Positions 45,681 to 53,430 of a stretch of DNA of 64,000 nucleotides are shown in pieces. The position numbers and the translations under genes were made by a program. Within the stretch, counting starts at the first letter, position 1, and the number at the start of each line of letters is the position of its first letter. This stretch comes from DATGZX01 sp035296965. GTDB taxonomy: Bacteria > Planctomycetota > Planctomycetia > Gemmatales > Gemmataceae. Below the pieces are notes generated by a model that was not told the origin of the DNA, made no database searches, and was given only the letters and a program-made list of their open reading frames with translations. The stretch is taken from contig DATGZX010000164.1 in assembly GCA_035296965.1 (NCBI GenBank), forward strand, positions 4,642 through 68,641. Reading direction: 5' to 3'.

Positions 45681-45779
45681 GGGCAAAAAGGTGTCAGGAC
45701 CCATTTCAGATCCAAGTTTCCGATCGCTTCACGCCTTCCGAGACCAGGATCTGAAATGGGTCCTGACACCTTTTTGCCC
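45681..45779. repeat. Perfect 33-bp inverted repeat element (MITE-like, 99 bp)
   Basis: The left arm at 45681-45713 begins GGGCAAAAAGGTGTCAGGAC and is the exact reverse complement of the right arm 45747-45779; a 33-bp spacer lies between. There is no coding capacity. It looks like a miniature inverted-repeat transposable element, or a pair of transposon ends brought together. Confidence 0.8.
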
Positions 45780-45801
45780 GAAGTTGAATGGAGGTTCAAG
45801 C

Positions 45802-45984
45802 ATGACGCTTCACGACGAAACGAAAAAGCGCTTACAGGAGTTGCTCAGGGGAAGAGATTGTTATCGCTGCCGTCGCCCGGCGCAGCGTCTCTGGCGCCAG
45901 AAATACTTTTGCCAGGATTGCTTCCCCGCCCGAAACAACGTACAGGTTCGAGTGCACAGGACATCTCTTTCCGAGAAGTGGTAA
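45802..45984 (+). CDS. Small zinc-ribbon protein
   Basis: 60 residues from an ATG at 45802 with GGAGG 7 nt upstream. It has a short helix then CYRC and CQDC pairs separated by about 15 residues, a CxxC-x(n)-CxxC zinc ribbon. The rest is basic. Such a size and motif fit a nucleic-acid or ribosome-associated zinc protein, but no family is assigned. It sits right after a MITE-like inverted repeat. Confidence 0.65.
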   Translation: MTLHDETKKRLQELLRGRDCYRCRRPAQRLWRQKYFCQDCFPARNNVQVRVHRTSLSEKW

Positions 45985-46297
45985 ATAATCGAGGAGGGAG
46001 GGTTGCCGGGTGATATCCGAACTTGCCCGTCAGCGCCAACGCCCGATCGAACGCGCGGTTCCCGATATTGGCCCTCGCTCTATTCTCTTCCTGCCTTTTT
46101 GCGCCTTCCTCCAAGCCGCGTAGGAGCGCCGCGCCTTCCATCACCCTCGCACTGAAACTTCCACGCACTTCGCTCCCATATGCCTTATAGTGCTTCGATC
46201 ATTTTCGCGCGGCGACGATGGCGGCTTCGTTACGAAATCGGTAACTTATCAAGAGTCCTGAATGATTCCTCACGAACCGTTCGGAAGGCCCGAAATA
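45985..46297. other. Intergenic region before GH127 gene
   Basis: No gene is supported in these 313 bp. The promoter of the GH127 gene presumably lies here. GGAAGG precedes the ATG at 46298. Confidence 0.4.
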
Positions 46298-48373
46298 ATG
46301 CGTATACGCCATGCAGTTGCGGTCATCGGACTCATTTGTGTCGGTCGCACGGCGCTGGGAGCTGACGTGCAGCAATCCCAAGTCCAGGTCCTGAAGACTT
46401 TGCCGGTCGAGCGCCCGAATGCTTACTACGTTTCCAATCGTCATCCTCTCGCTGTGAGCCCGTTGGTCAAGTTGCCGCCGGGCAAGATCTCGCCGCGCGG
46501 TTGGCTGCGGCAGCAGCTCGTCCTGGAAGCTCACGGCATGACTGGCCGGCTTGCAGAGCTGTCGCCCTGGCTGCGGTTCGACAAAAGCGCGTGGGCGAGC
46601 AAGGACGGCAAGGGCGAAGCCGGATGGGAAGAATTGCCCTACTGGCTCAAGGGCTATGGCGACCTGGGCTACGTCCTTGGCGATCAGCAAATCATTCGGG
46701 AGACACGCAAGTGGGTCGAGGCCGTACTTTCCAGCCAGATGGAAGACGGTTGGTTCGGACCGCGCGAACTGAAAGCCTCACTCGGCAAATTTCCTGGAGC
46801 AGAGTTTGCTTCGTTGGCAGGTCAGCCGGATCTTTGGCCGCACATGGTCATGCTGAACGTTTTGCAGTCGTACTACGAATATAGCGGGGACCTACGGGTG
46901 ATTCGTCTTCTCACCGGTTACTTCGCCTGGCAGGCCAAGCTGCCGGCCAAGGCGTTCGCCGCCGGCTACTGGCCCAAGTTGCGCATGGGCGACAACCTCG
47001 AATGCATCTATTGGCTCTACAACATTACGGGCGACCGGGCGCTTTTGACGCTCGCCGAGCGCGTACACAAGAACATGGCAGACTGGACCACGGACGTGCC
47101 AAACTGGCATAACGTAAACCTCGCCCAGGGATTTCGGGAACCGGCCATCTACTACGCGCAAGCCCAGGATCCGCGCTTCCTGAAGGCAGTCGAGCGCAAC
47201 TACGACAAGATCATGGATCTCTACGGCCAGTTCCCCGGCGGAGGCTTCGCCGGCGATGAGAACTGCCGGCCCGGCCACGGCGATCCGCGCCAGGGCTTCG
47301 AGACTTGCGGCATCACGGAGTTCATGCACAGCTTCGAAATGCTCACCACGCTCAGCGGCAATCCGTTGTGGGCGGACCGCTGCGAGGATATCGCCTTCAA
47401 CTCGTTCCCGGCCGCCATGACGCCGGACGCCAAGGGCCTGCGTTACCTGACCTGCGCCAATCTCGTGCAAGCCGACAAGAACAACAAGAGTCCCGGCTTC
47501 GACAACGGCGGCACGCAGCTTTCCTACAGCCCGTATAAGATCTACAGGTGCTGCCAGCACAACGTCTCGCATGGCTGGCCCTACTATGCCGAGAATGCCT
47601 GGCTGGCAACTGCGGACAATGGTCTCTGCACTTCGCTCTACGCCGCTTCGCAAGTGACAGCTAAGGTCGGGGATGGCGTCGACGTGCAAATCGCGGAGGA
47701 CACCGACTACCCGTTCAAGGACACAATCGCGTTCAAGGTGTCCACGCCCAAGGCCGTGCAATTCCCACTGTATCTGCGCGTGCCGCGCTGGAGCGGCGCA
47801 CCCAAGCTGCGCGTCAACGACCAGCCTGTAGAGGTACACGCCGAGCCGTTGAGCTTTATCCGCATCGATCGAGCCTGGGGCGACGGCGACAAGGTCAGCC
47901 TCCGTTTGCCCATGAGCCTGAAAGTTAAGGTGTGGAAGAAGAACAAAGATGCCGTTTCCGTGGATGTCGGCCCGCTCACGTTCTCACTCAAAATCGGCGA
48001 AAAATGGCAGCGCTACGGCGGGAGCCAGGAATGGCCCGAATGGGAGGTCTTCCCAACCACTCCCTGGAATTACGGGCTCGTGCTGGACGAGAAAGACCCG
48101 GCCCGGTCCTTCGAGATCGTGCGCAAGGAGGGACCGCTTCCCAAGCAGACATTCACAGTCGAGGGCAGCCCACTGGAGTTACGTACCAAGGCCCGGAAGA
48201 TTCCGGGCTGGAAAATGGATCGCTTCGGCCTGGTTGGGCTTCTGCAACAGAGTCCCGCGCGCTCGAATGAGCCTATCGAGATGATCACGTTGATACCGAT
48301 GGGAGCGGCGCGCCTGCGGATATCCGCGTTCCCTACGGTTGCGAATGGAGCCGGTTCGCACGAATGGAAGTAG
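46298..48373 (+). CDS. GH127 (DUF1680) beta-L-arabinofuranosidase-like enzyme
   Basis: 691 residues from the ATG at 46298, with a Sec signal peptide (MRIRHAVAVIGLICVGRTALG, cut before AD). The alpha-alpha barrel catalytic domain (about 40-440) has the GH127 hallmarks: 'ETCGITEFMHSFEMLT' with the catalytic Cys/Glu region and 'YKIYRCCQHNVSHGWPYY' with the paired Cys that bind zinc and act as nucleophile. C-terminal beta-sandwich domains follow. It should cleave beta-L-arabinofuranosides or a related plant glycan in the periplasm. Its last 289 bp are repeated at 49211-49499, with a HicAB pair in between. A longer start at 46262 is possible. Confidence 0.9.
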   Translation: MRIRHAVAVIGLICVGRTALGADVQQSQVQVLKTLPVERPNAYYVSNRHPLAVSPLVKLPPGKISPRGWLRQQLVLEAHGMTGRLAELSPWLRFDKSAWASKDGKGEAGWEELPYWLKGYGDLGYVLGDQQIIRETRKWVEAVLSSQMEDGWFGPRELKASLGKFPGAEFASLAGQPDLWPHMVMLNVLQSYYEYSGDLRVIRLLTGYFAWQAKLPAKAFAAGYWPKLRMGDNLECIYWLYNITGDRALLTLAERVHKNMADWTTDVPNWHNVNLAQGFREPAIYYAQAQDPRFLKAVERNYDKIMDLYGQFPGGGFAGDENCRPGHGDPRQGFETCGITEFMHSFEMLTTLSGNPLWADRCEDIAFNSFPAAMTPDAKGLRYLTCANLVQADKNNKSPGFDNGGTQLSYSPYKIYRCCQHNVSHGWPYYAENAWLATADNGLCTSLYAASQVTAKVGDGVDVQIAEDTDYPFKDTIAFKVSTPKAVQFPLYLRVPRWSGAPKLRVNDQPVEVHAEPLSFIRIDRAWGDGDKVSLRLPMSLKVKVWKKNKDAVSVDVGPLTFSLKIGEKWQRYGGSQEWPEWEVFPTTPWNYGLVLDEKDPARSFEIVRKEGPLPKQTFTVEGSPLELRTKARKIPGWKMDRFGLVGLLQQSPARSNEPIEMITLIPMGAARLRISAFPTVANGAGSHEWK

Positions 48374-48393
48374 CACAAGCTGGTAGCTTGTGC
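48373..48393. repeat. Palindromic repeat (27-bp family) after GH127 gene
   Basis: GCACAAGCT-GGT-AGCTTGTGC, a partly degenerate member of the GTAGCACAAGC/GCTTGTGCTAC family (other copies at 49511, 49545, 49638, 50613 and 59891). It begins at the GH127 stop codon. Confidence 0.7.
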
Positions 48394-48480
48394 CGCAGCC
48401 ACTAACGCTGGGCGCCAGGCCCGCGGCCCGCGCTTGGCGGCCGCTGGGGCAAGCGACAAAGTACGATGTCGCTCAGCTTG

Positions 48481-48903
48481 TCAGGCGTGCTTCTCCGCGG
48501 GACCGGTGCGCTGTTTTCCTGTCTTCTTCATGACGACTTTTCCGGCGCTCATGGCCTTTTTGGCTCCGGTGATTCCGATACGGGCGATGGCCGATTGGAG
48601 TTGCTCGGAAACCCAGGCATTGAGACTTTTGCCCGAAAGGCTGGCGGCCACGTTGACCAGCCGGTGAAGCTCCGGCGGAATCCGCGTCACGAACTGGCCG
48701 GAGAAAGGCTTGTCGGGCTCCTCGCCACGAGATGCACAGAACGCGAGATAGTCGTCAACGGACTCCTTGAATGCCTTCTTGAGCTCAGCAACGCTTTTAC
48801 CCTGGAAGGTAATGACATCGCGTGTATTGATGACCTCGCCGTGAAAGATGCCGGCTTCGTCGTCGAACTCAACTTTTCCGACGTATCCTTTGTATTCCAT
48901 CAT
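48481..48903 (-). CDS. hicB: HicB-family antitoxin
   Basis: 140 residues. The N-terminal HicB partial RNase H-like fold is seen in 'YKGYVGKVEFDDEAGIFHGEVINTRDVITFQGKSVAELKKAFKESVDDYLAFC'. A ribbon-helix-helix DNA-binding part follows ('GQFVTRIPPELHRLVNVAASLSGKSLNAWVSEQL'), and a basic tail ends the protein. It neutralises HicA and probably represses the pair. The ATG overlaps the HicA stop by 4 bp (ATGA), so the order is toxin then antitoxin as in classical hicAB. The cassette lies between the GH127 3' end and a copy of that 3' end. Confidence 0.88.
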   Translation of the reverse strand: MMEYKGYVGKVEFDDEAGIFHGEVINTRDVITFQGKSVAELKKAFKESVDDYLAFCASRGEEPDKPFSGQFVTRIPPELHRLVNVAASLSGKSLNAWVSEQLQSAIARIGITGAKKAMSAGKVVMKKTGKQRTGPAEKHA

Positions 48904-49154
48904 GGTGTTACTCCTGCTTCGGTTAGAAACCGGCGCATCGAGCGGACGGCTCCTTTGTCTGTTTCTTTCTGGGGGTGCGGGCGGTGAAAAACAGCCCGTA
49001 CGCCATTGAGGACGATGCGAACCCTTGAACCTTCGCCCTCGGTGACTTCCGCACCGGCAGCTTCCAGCATGGCCTCGATGTCTCGCCAGGCGATGTTCGC
49101 CCTGATCGGATCGGCGAAAATCGCCTGGAGTGTGTTTCGATGCTTCTTGCTCAT
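48900..49154 (-). CDS. hicA: HicA-family toxin
   Basis: 84 residues. The small double-stranded RNA-binding-like fold of HicA mRNA interferases is recognisable: 'IAWRDIEAMLEAAGAEVTEGEGSRVRIVLNGVRAVFHRPHP', with the catalytic His in 'FHRPHP' and the final 'VRSMRRFLTEAGV'. Active HicA cleaves mRNA and arrests growth. The chosen ATG (49154) follows an inverted repeat that is a likely operator. The frame continues upstream to 49670 through the GH127 tail copy, but that extension is not real. Confidence 0.88.
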   Translation of the reverse strand: MSKKHRNTLQAIFADPIRANIAWRDIEAMLEAAGAEVTEGEGSRVRIVLNGVRAVFHRPHPQKETDKGAVRSMRRFLTEAGVTP

Positions 49155-49164
49155 GGCCTTTACG

Positions 49165-49187
49165 ATGGTATCACCTGATGATACCAT
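49165..49187 (-). promoter_or_regulatory. Probable HicB operator
   Basis: The perfect inverted repeat ATGGTATCA-cctga-TGATACCAT lies 10 bp upstream of the hicA ATG. Ribbon-helix-helix antitoxins such as HicB bind such palindromes; position and symmetry support autoregulation. Confidence 0.6.
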
Positions 49188-49210
49188 TGTCAAGGTGCAG
49201 CAGAAGCAGC

Positions 49211-49511
49211 CGTGCTGCACGAGAAAGACCCAGCCCATTCCTTCGAGATCGTGCGCAAGGAGGGACCGCTTCCCAAGCAGCCGTTCACAGCCGAGGCCAG
49301 CCCACTGGAGTTGCGTGCCAAGGCCCGGAAGATCCCGGGCTGGAGAATGGATCGATTCGGCCTGGTTGGACTGCTGCAACAGAGTCCCGCGCACTCGGAT
49401 GAGCCTATCGAGACGGTCGCGTTGATACCGATGGGAGCGGCGCGCCTGCGGATTTCCGCGTTCCCGACGGTCGCGAATGGTTCCAGCGCCCACGAATGGA
49501 TCGCGAAGTAG
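49211..49511 (+). pseudogene. Duplicate of the GH127 3' end
   Basis: Positions 49211-49499 repeat 48079-48367 with no indel (constant offset 1132) and high identity. The frame remains open and ends AHEWIAK-stop instead of SHEWK-stop. It encodes only the last ~97 residues of the GH127 protein (beta-sandwich end) with no start signal. It is a duplicated gene tail downstream of the HicAB cassette. Confidence 0.85.
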
Positions 49512-49571
49512 CTCAAGCTGATAGCTTGTGCCGTGGACCGAGAAGTAGCACAAGCTACCAGCTTGTGCTAC
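49511..49571. repeat. Two palindromic repeats of the 27-bp family
   Basis: A degenerate copy (GCTCAAGCTGATAGCTTGTG, from 49511) and a perfect copy (GTAGCACAAGC, spacer, GCTTGTGCTAC at 49545-49571) lie after the duplicated GH127 tail. Confidence 0.7.
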
Positions 49572-49637
49572 AGACATCCACGGCCGGTCCGCGACGGCAC
49601 CACCCGGGGCGTACGAATGGGTTGCGCCGCCTGACAA

Positions 49638-49664
49638 GTAGCACAAGGTACCGGCTCGTGCTAC
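49638..49664. repeat. Palindromic repeat copy next to typA tail duplicate
   Basis: GTAGCACAAGG-TACCG-GCTCGTGCTAC is a slightly diverged member of the 27-bp family. It continues directly into the duplicate of the typA 3' end, just as the copy at 50613 continues into the real typA end. Confidence 0.7.
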
Positions 49665-49674
49665 AGACACATCA

Positions 49675-49767
49675 CGCCTGCTGCCGCGCGAACTTGCGAC
49701 GCTCCGCTTCCTTCAGCATCCCCTTGCGCAGGCGAATGGCGCCCGGCGTCACCTCCACCAGTTCGTC
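49675..49767 (-). pseudogene. Duplicate of the typA 3' end
   Basis: Together with its palindrome (49638-49767, 130 bp) this repeats 50613-50742 without indel and with about eight differences. It encodes the last 31 residues of TypA with one change (Lys to Met) and the stop codon. It lies 12 bp after the toxin gene's stop and has no start. The longer typA gene itself is intact. Confidence 0.85.
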
Positions 49768-49779
49768 ATCTGAACGTGG

Positions 49780-50109
49780 TCATTCGTTAGGCAATTCACG
49801 CCCTTTCAACGGCCGTTGGCCGGGACCCCGGACGCGTAGAACAATGATCTCCGCGTCTGACAATTCGAAGATTATGCGGTAGGTCCGCCCACGGCGGGTC
49901 TTGAAGATCGATTGATGAAGCCGACGTCCCAGCAGAACCGCTTCCGAGGCCTCGCCGAAAGCCTCGGGCGCCGCGGCAATCGTGTCTACTGCGCGATAGA
50001 AAGCCAAATACCAGGAAATCGCGCCCCGCATGGAACGGTGCACGAGCCAGTTGAAAATTTCCTCTACATCGATGCGGGCACGCTCCACGATGCGAAGCGT
50101 TCGACTCAT
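49780..50109 (-). CDS. ParE/RelE-family toxin
   Basis: 109 residues with the RelE/ParE fold: 'LRIVERARIDVEEIFNWLVHRSMRGAISWYLAFYRAVDTIAAAPEAFGEA' (helical hairpin) and 'GRTYRIIFELSDAEIIVLRVRGPGQRPL' (beta-sheet with the typical C-terminal 'VRHGxR'-like end). Members poison gyrase (ParE) or cleave mRNA on the ribosome (RelE); the subtype is not decidable. The ATG overlaps the antitoxin stop by 4 bp. The pair lies between typA and a duplicate of the typA tail. Confidence 0.85.
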   Translation of the reverse strand: MSRTLRIVERARIDVEEIFNWLVHRSMRGAISWYLAFYRAVDTIAAAPEAFGEASEAVLLGRRLHQSIFKTRRGRTYRIIFELSDAEIIVLRVRGPGQRPLKGRELPNE

Positions 50110-50366
50110 GGTTGGCCCGGGAGGTTGTGCCGTTTCCGAAACGCGCGGTCGAACTCGGTGAAGGGAATGCCCCGATCACCTTTAGCGACGTCGGCGAGCG
50201 CTTCCTGGATCGCGGCGAGATCATCCTCCGCCGCTTGCCGGTCCGGATGCAGGCGCCGCCATTCGTCGAGGGCTTGCTCCGGGGAACATGAACCAGGATG
50301 ATTGCTCAACTTCTCGCTCAGAAACCGGTGGAAGTCGCGTAGTTCGTCAGTTGCCTCTGCCGGCAT
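50106..50366 (-). CDS. Antitoxin of the ParE/RelE pair
   Basis: 86 residues from the ATG at 50366. Helical, acidic in the middle ('LSEKLSNHPGSCSPEQALDEWRRLHPDRQAAEDDLAAIQEALADVAKGDRGIPFTEFDRAFRKRHNL'). The 'LAAIQEALADVAKGDRGIPFTEFDRAFRKRHNL' end resembles the antitoxin family in which 'EAI..GLADVEAGRGRPLEEFDREFR..HG' precedes ParE. No DNA-binding motif is evident at its N-terminus. An upstream extension to 50426 is possible but unlikely. Confidence 0.75.
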   Translation of the reverse strand: MPAEATDELRDFHRFLSEKLSNHPGSCSPEQALDEWRRLHPDRQAAEDDLAAIQEALADVAKGDRGIPFTEFDRAFRKRHNLPGQP

Positions 50367-50612
50367 GGCTATTTCCCGCCTTTGCGTCGCTCGAATCGAT
50401 CCGGGCCGTCGCCTCTTGCGGATCATTATACCCGAAGCAAATCAATCAGAACGGTACAAGCGCTTTTGTGGCCTGCTACCGCGAACTTGGTTGATCGGCG
50501 CAGCATTGACAAGGCCGGCAGGAAAGAGAAAGAGGGCGCAGCTCTATTCAGAAATGATATGCTCCAAGGAAAGTTACGCGCATCCTGTCGGCGGTCTGGG
50601 GGCGGGTGACTC

Positions 50613-50639
50613 GTAGCACAAGCCATCGGCTTGTGCTAC
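50613..50639. repeat. Palindromic repeat copy next to typA stop
   Basis: GTAGCACAAGC-CATCG-GCTTGTGCTAC, a perfect 11-bp arm palindrome 7 bp beyond the typA stop codon. It may end the typA transcript. Confidence 0.75.
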
Positions 50640-50646
50640 AGACGTG

Positions 50647-52464
50647 TCACGCCTGCTGCCGCGCGAACTTGCGCCGCTCCGCTTCCTTCAGCTTCCCCTT
50701 GCGCAGGCGAATGGCGCCCGGCGTCACCTCCACCAGTTCGTCTTCCTCGATGTACTCGAGCGCCAGCTCGAGTGTCATCTGCCGCGGCGGCCGCAGAAGG
50801 ATGGTCTTTTCGGAAGTGGCGGACCGGACGTTGGTCAGCTTTTTCTCGCGGCAAATGTTGACTGGTAGGTCGTTGTCGCGGCAATGCTCCCCGACAATCT
50901 GGCCCTCGTAGACCTGATCGCCCGCAGCGACGAACAGCGAGCCGCGTTCCTGCAGGTTTTCCATTGCATAGGCGGTCGTCCGGCCGGTCTCGGTGGAGAT
51001 CATCACGCCGTTGGCCCGGCTCGGTATCGACCCGCGAACGGCCTGGTAGTCGTAAAAGTTGTGGTGCACAATCGCCTGGCCGCTGGTGGCGTTCATGAGG
51101 CGCGTGCCCAGGCCGATCAGCCCGCGCGCCGGAATAGTGAATTCGACGTGCGTCATCTCGCCGCGGGCATCGAGCTTCAAGCACTCGGCCCGGCGATTGC
51201 CAACCAGTTCCATCACGGCGCCAATCGCTGTAGGCGGCGCCTCGATGACGAGGTACTCGATCGGCTCGAACGTCTTGCCGTCCACTTCCTTGGTGATCAC
51301 GCGCGGTTTGCCTACCGACAGCTCGAACCCTTCTCGGCGCATGTTCTCGAGCAGGATCCCCAGGTGCAGCAGTCCGCGGCCCGAAACGTGGAATTCGTCG
51401 CGGCGCGTCACGCTTGGTTTCACGCGCAGGGCGACATTCGATTCCAGCTCTTTCATGAGCCGGTCGCGCAGTTGCCGGCTGGTGACGTAAGTCCCCTCTT
51501 GCCCGACAAACGGTGAGTCGTTGATGCGGAAGACCATGTCGAGCGTTGGCTCGTCGATCTTGATGGGCGGCAGGGCCACCGCCTGTTCGAAGTCGGCGAC
51601 CGTATCGCCAATGTCGACGGCTTCCACTCCAACCACGGCGCAAATGTCGCCCGCGCTCACTTCTTCGGCCTCGATCCGGCCCAGACGGTCGAAGACGTAG
51701 AGCTGGGCAACCGTATCGTCGATGCGCCGGCCGTCGGCCTTCAGCAAGGCGATCCGCTGTCCCTTGCGAATCTTGCCGGCGACCACCCGGCCAATGGCGA
51801 TGCGCCCGACATAATCGCTGTAATCGAGCGTGACGACGAGCATTTGCAATGGCTTCTCGGGGTCGACTTCCGGCGGCGGCACGTGCTTCAAGATAGCGTC
51901 GAACAGAGGCCGAATGTCGGTGGCAGGAATGGCCAGGTCTGTGGTGGCGATGCCCTCCCGGCCCGAAGCATAAATCGTCGGGAAATCGAGCGTGGCATCG
52001 TCAGCTTCCAGCTCCACAAACAAATCGAACACGGCGTTGAGCACGTCGATGGGCCGGGCGTCCGGGCGATCGATCTTGTTGATGACCACGATGGGACGCA
52101 GGCCCGACTCGAACGCCTTGCGCAGGACGAAGCGCGTCTGGGGCAGGGGCCCCTCGGCGGCGTCGACGAGCAAGAGCGCGCCATCTGCCATCTTCAGGAC
52201 GCGCTCGACTTCGCCACCGAAATCGGCATGGCCCGGAGTGTCGATGATGTTGACCTTGTTGCCGCCGATTTTCAGGGCAATGTTCTTGGATAGGATCGTG
52301 ATGCCGCGCTCGCGCTCCAGGTCGTTGGTATCGAGGATGCACTCGCCGCGCAGCTCGCTCTCCCGGAAGAGTCCGCACTGGCGCAGCATCTGATCGACGA
52401 GTGTGGTTTTGCCATGATCGACGTGTGCGATAATGGCCACGTTGCGAATGTCGGACCGCTTCAT
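50647..52464 (-). CDS. typA: Translational GTPase TypA/BipA
   Basis: 605 residues from the ATG at 52464 (GGAAGAG upstream), normal family length. The G domain has 'AHVDHGKTTL' (G1), 'RERGITI' (G2), 'DTPGHADFGGEVERVL' (G3) and 'NKIDR' (G4). EF-G-like domains III and V and the BipA-specific C-terminal domain follow, ending in a basic tail ERRKFARQQA. TypA binds ribosomes and aids assembly and stress adaptation. The gene is an ordinary chromosomal locus, but its last 96 bases with the adjoining palindrome are repeated beyond the toxin-antitoxin pair. Confidence 0.95.
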   Translation of the reverse strand: MKRSDIRNVAIIAHVDHGKTTLVDQMLRQCGLFRESELRGECILDTNDLERERGITILSKNIALKIGGNKVNIIDTPGHADFGGEVERVLKMADGALLLVDAAEGPLPQTRFVLRKAFESGLRPIVVINKIDRPDARPIDVLNAVFDLFVELEADDATLDFPTIYASGREGIATTDLAIPATDIRPLFDAILKHVPPPEVDPEKPLQMLVVTLDYSDYVGRIAIGRVVAGKIRKGQRIALLKADGRRIDDTVAQLYVFDRLGRIEAEEVSAGDICAVVGVEAVDIGDTVADFEQAVALPPIKIDEPTLDMVFRINDSPFVGQEGTYVTSRQLRDRLMKELESNVALRVKPSVTRRDEFHVSGRGLLHLGILLENMRREGFELSVGKPRVITKEVDGKTFEPIEYLVIEAPPTAIGAVMELVGNRRAECLKLDARGEMTHVEFTIPARGLIGLGTRLMNATSGQAIVHHNFYDYQAVRGSIPSRANGVMISTETGRTTAYAMENLQERGSLFVAAGDQVYEGQIVGEHCRDNDLPVNICREKKLTNVRSATSEKTILLRPPRQMTLELALEYIEEDELVEVTPGAIRLRKGKLKEAERRKFARQQA

Positions 52465-52615
52465 GCCTTTTTTCTCTTCCAATAAACACAGTAGCCCGGC
52501 ACTATGGCCGGGCCGGGACAGACTTTTTATTATAAGGGGAACTGGCACATTGCGTATAGACGAGATCCCATGAAGGTGGCGCGAAGGATCGCCCCCGCAA
52601 CAGGAGGGCGAGAAC

Positions 52616-53107
52616 GTGGAGATTATCTTGATTCGCCATGCGGAAGCGGCACCCATCGGTGAGGGCGGGGCTTCGGAAGACGCCCAAAGGCCGTTGACGG
52701 CGACTGGAGAAGAACAAGCCAAGCAGCTCGGCAAGGGCCTGGAACGCAAAGGGATTCATCCCGGCGCGGTCGTTTCCAGCCCGCTGCTGCGCTCGCGCCA
52801 GACGGCCGAACTCCTTCTCAAAGGGCTTGCCGACCCTCAGCCCGAGGTCAAAGTGAGCGAAGAACTTGCGCCCGGCGGAAAGCGGCGGCGATTGAGCCGC
52901 TTTCTGAGGGGATTAGGCGAAGACAAGGTTGCGATCGTCGGCCATCAGCCCGACCTTGGTGAGTATGCAGCCTGGCTCATCGGCAGCAAGAAAGCCCACA
53001 TCGACCTGGCCAAGGCAGGCGTGGCACGCATCTCTTTCGAGGATGGGCCGGGCAAAGGCAAAGGAAGCTTGGTCTCCCTCGTAACCCTGGATTGGTTAGG
53101 CGAGTGA
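52616..53107 (+). CDS. sixA: Phosphohistidine phosphatase SixA
   Basis: 163 residues of the histidine phosphatase (RHG) superfamily: 'LIRHAEA' with the catalytic His at about residue 8, 'SSPLLRSRQTAELL' and second His in 'AIVGHQPDLGE'. Short and without extra domains, it fits SixA, which dephosphorylates phosphohistidine on ArcB/PTS proteins; planctomycete substrates are unknown. It starts with GTG behind AGGAGG and is divergent from typA. Confidence 0.9.
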   Translation: MEIILIRHAEAAPIGEGGASEDAQRPLTATGEEQAKQLGKGLERKGIHPGAVVSSPLLRSRQTAELLLKGLADPQPEVKVSEELAPGGKRRRLSRFLRGLGEDKVAIVGHQPDLGEYAAWLIGSKKAHIDLAKAGVARISFEDGPGKGKGSLVSLVTLDWLGE

Positions 53108-53430
53108 GGTCAAAGGTTTCTGCCAGCAGCATGGGCCGAAACTCCAGTTCGCTCCAATTTTTCACAAAGACTTCATATTCAGGCAGCCGCGCGGGCCATG
53201 AGGGCACTGCAATTCTCAGCCATTCACCCGGCCCCTCACGGGGCTCGGCTCGCCAGGCGAGCCGGGCCCCAGGGGCCGGGTGAAGGGAAAACAGAAAAAG
53301 CACCTGCCAGAATCGGGCGGAATACCCCTTCGACCTTGCAGCCCCCCAACTCCATCTTGCCAGGTCGTTGCAGAATGTAGTACACCCACTCTGCTGCTTC
53401 GCGGGGCACGCTTCTCCATGGATGGGACGA
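53108..53430. other. Intergenic region with nested GC-rich inverted repeats
   Basis: A nested structure occupies 53226-53281: outer arms ACCCGGCCCCT and AGGGGCCGGGT, inner arms CGGCTCGCC and GGCGAGCCG (53246-53264). It can form a long double hairpin. No gene is supported. The structure could be a terminator after sixA or a REP-like element. Confidence 0.55.

Noticed and set aside
49155..49670. N-terminal extension of the HicA toxin
   Set aside because: The open frame upstream of 49154 runs antisense through the duplicated GH127 tail and beyond; HicA proteins are about 60-85 residues.
48373..50639. CRISPR array
   Set aside because: The short repeats are palindromes at irregular distances with genes between them, not evenly spaced repeats with unique spacers.
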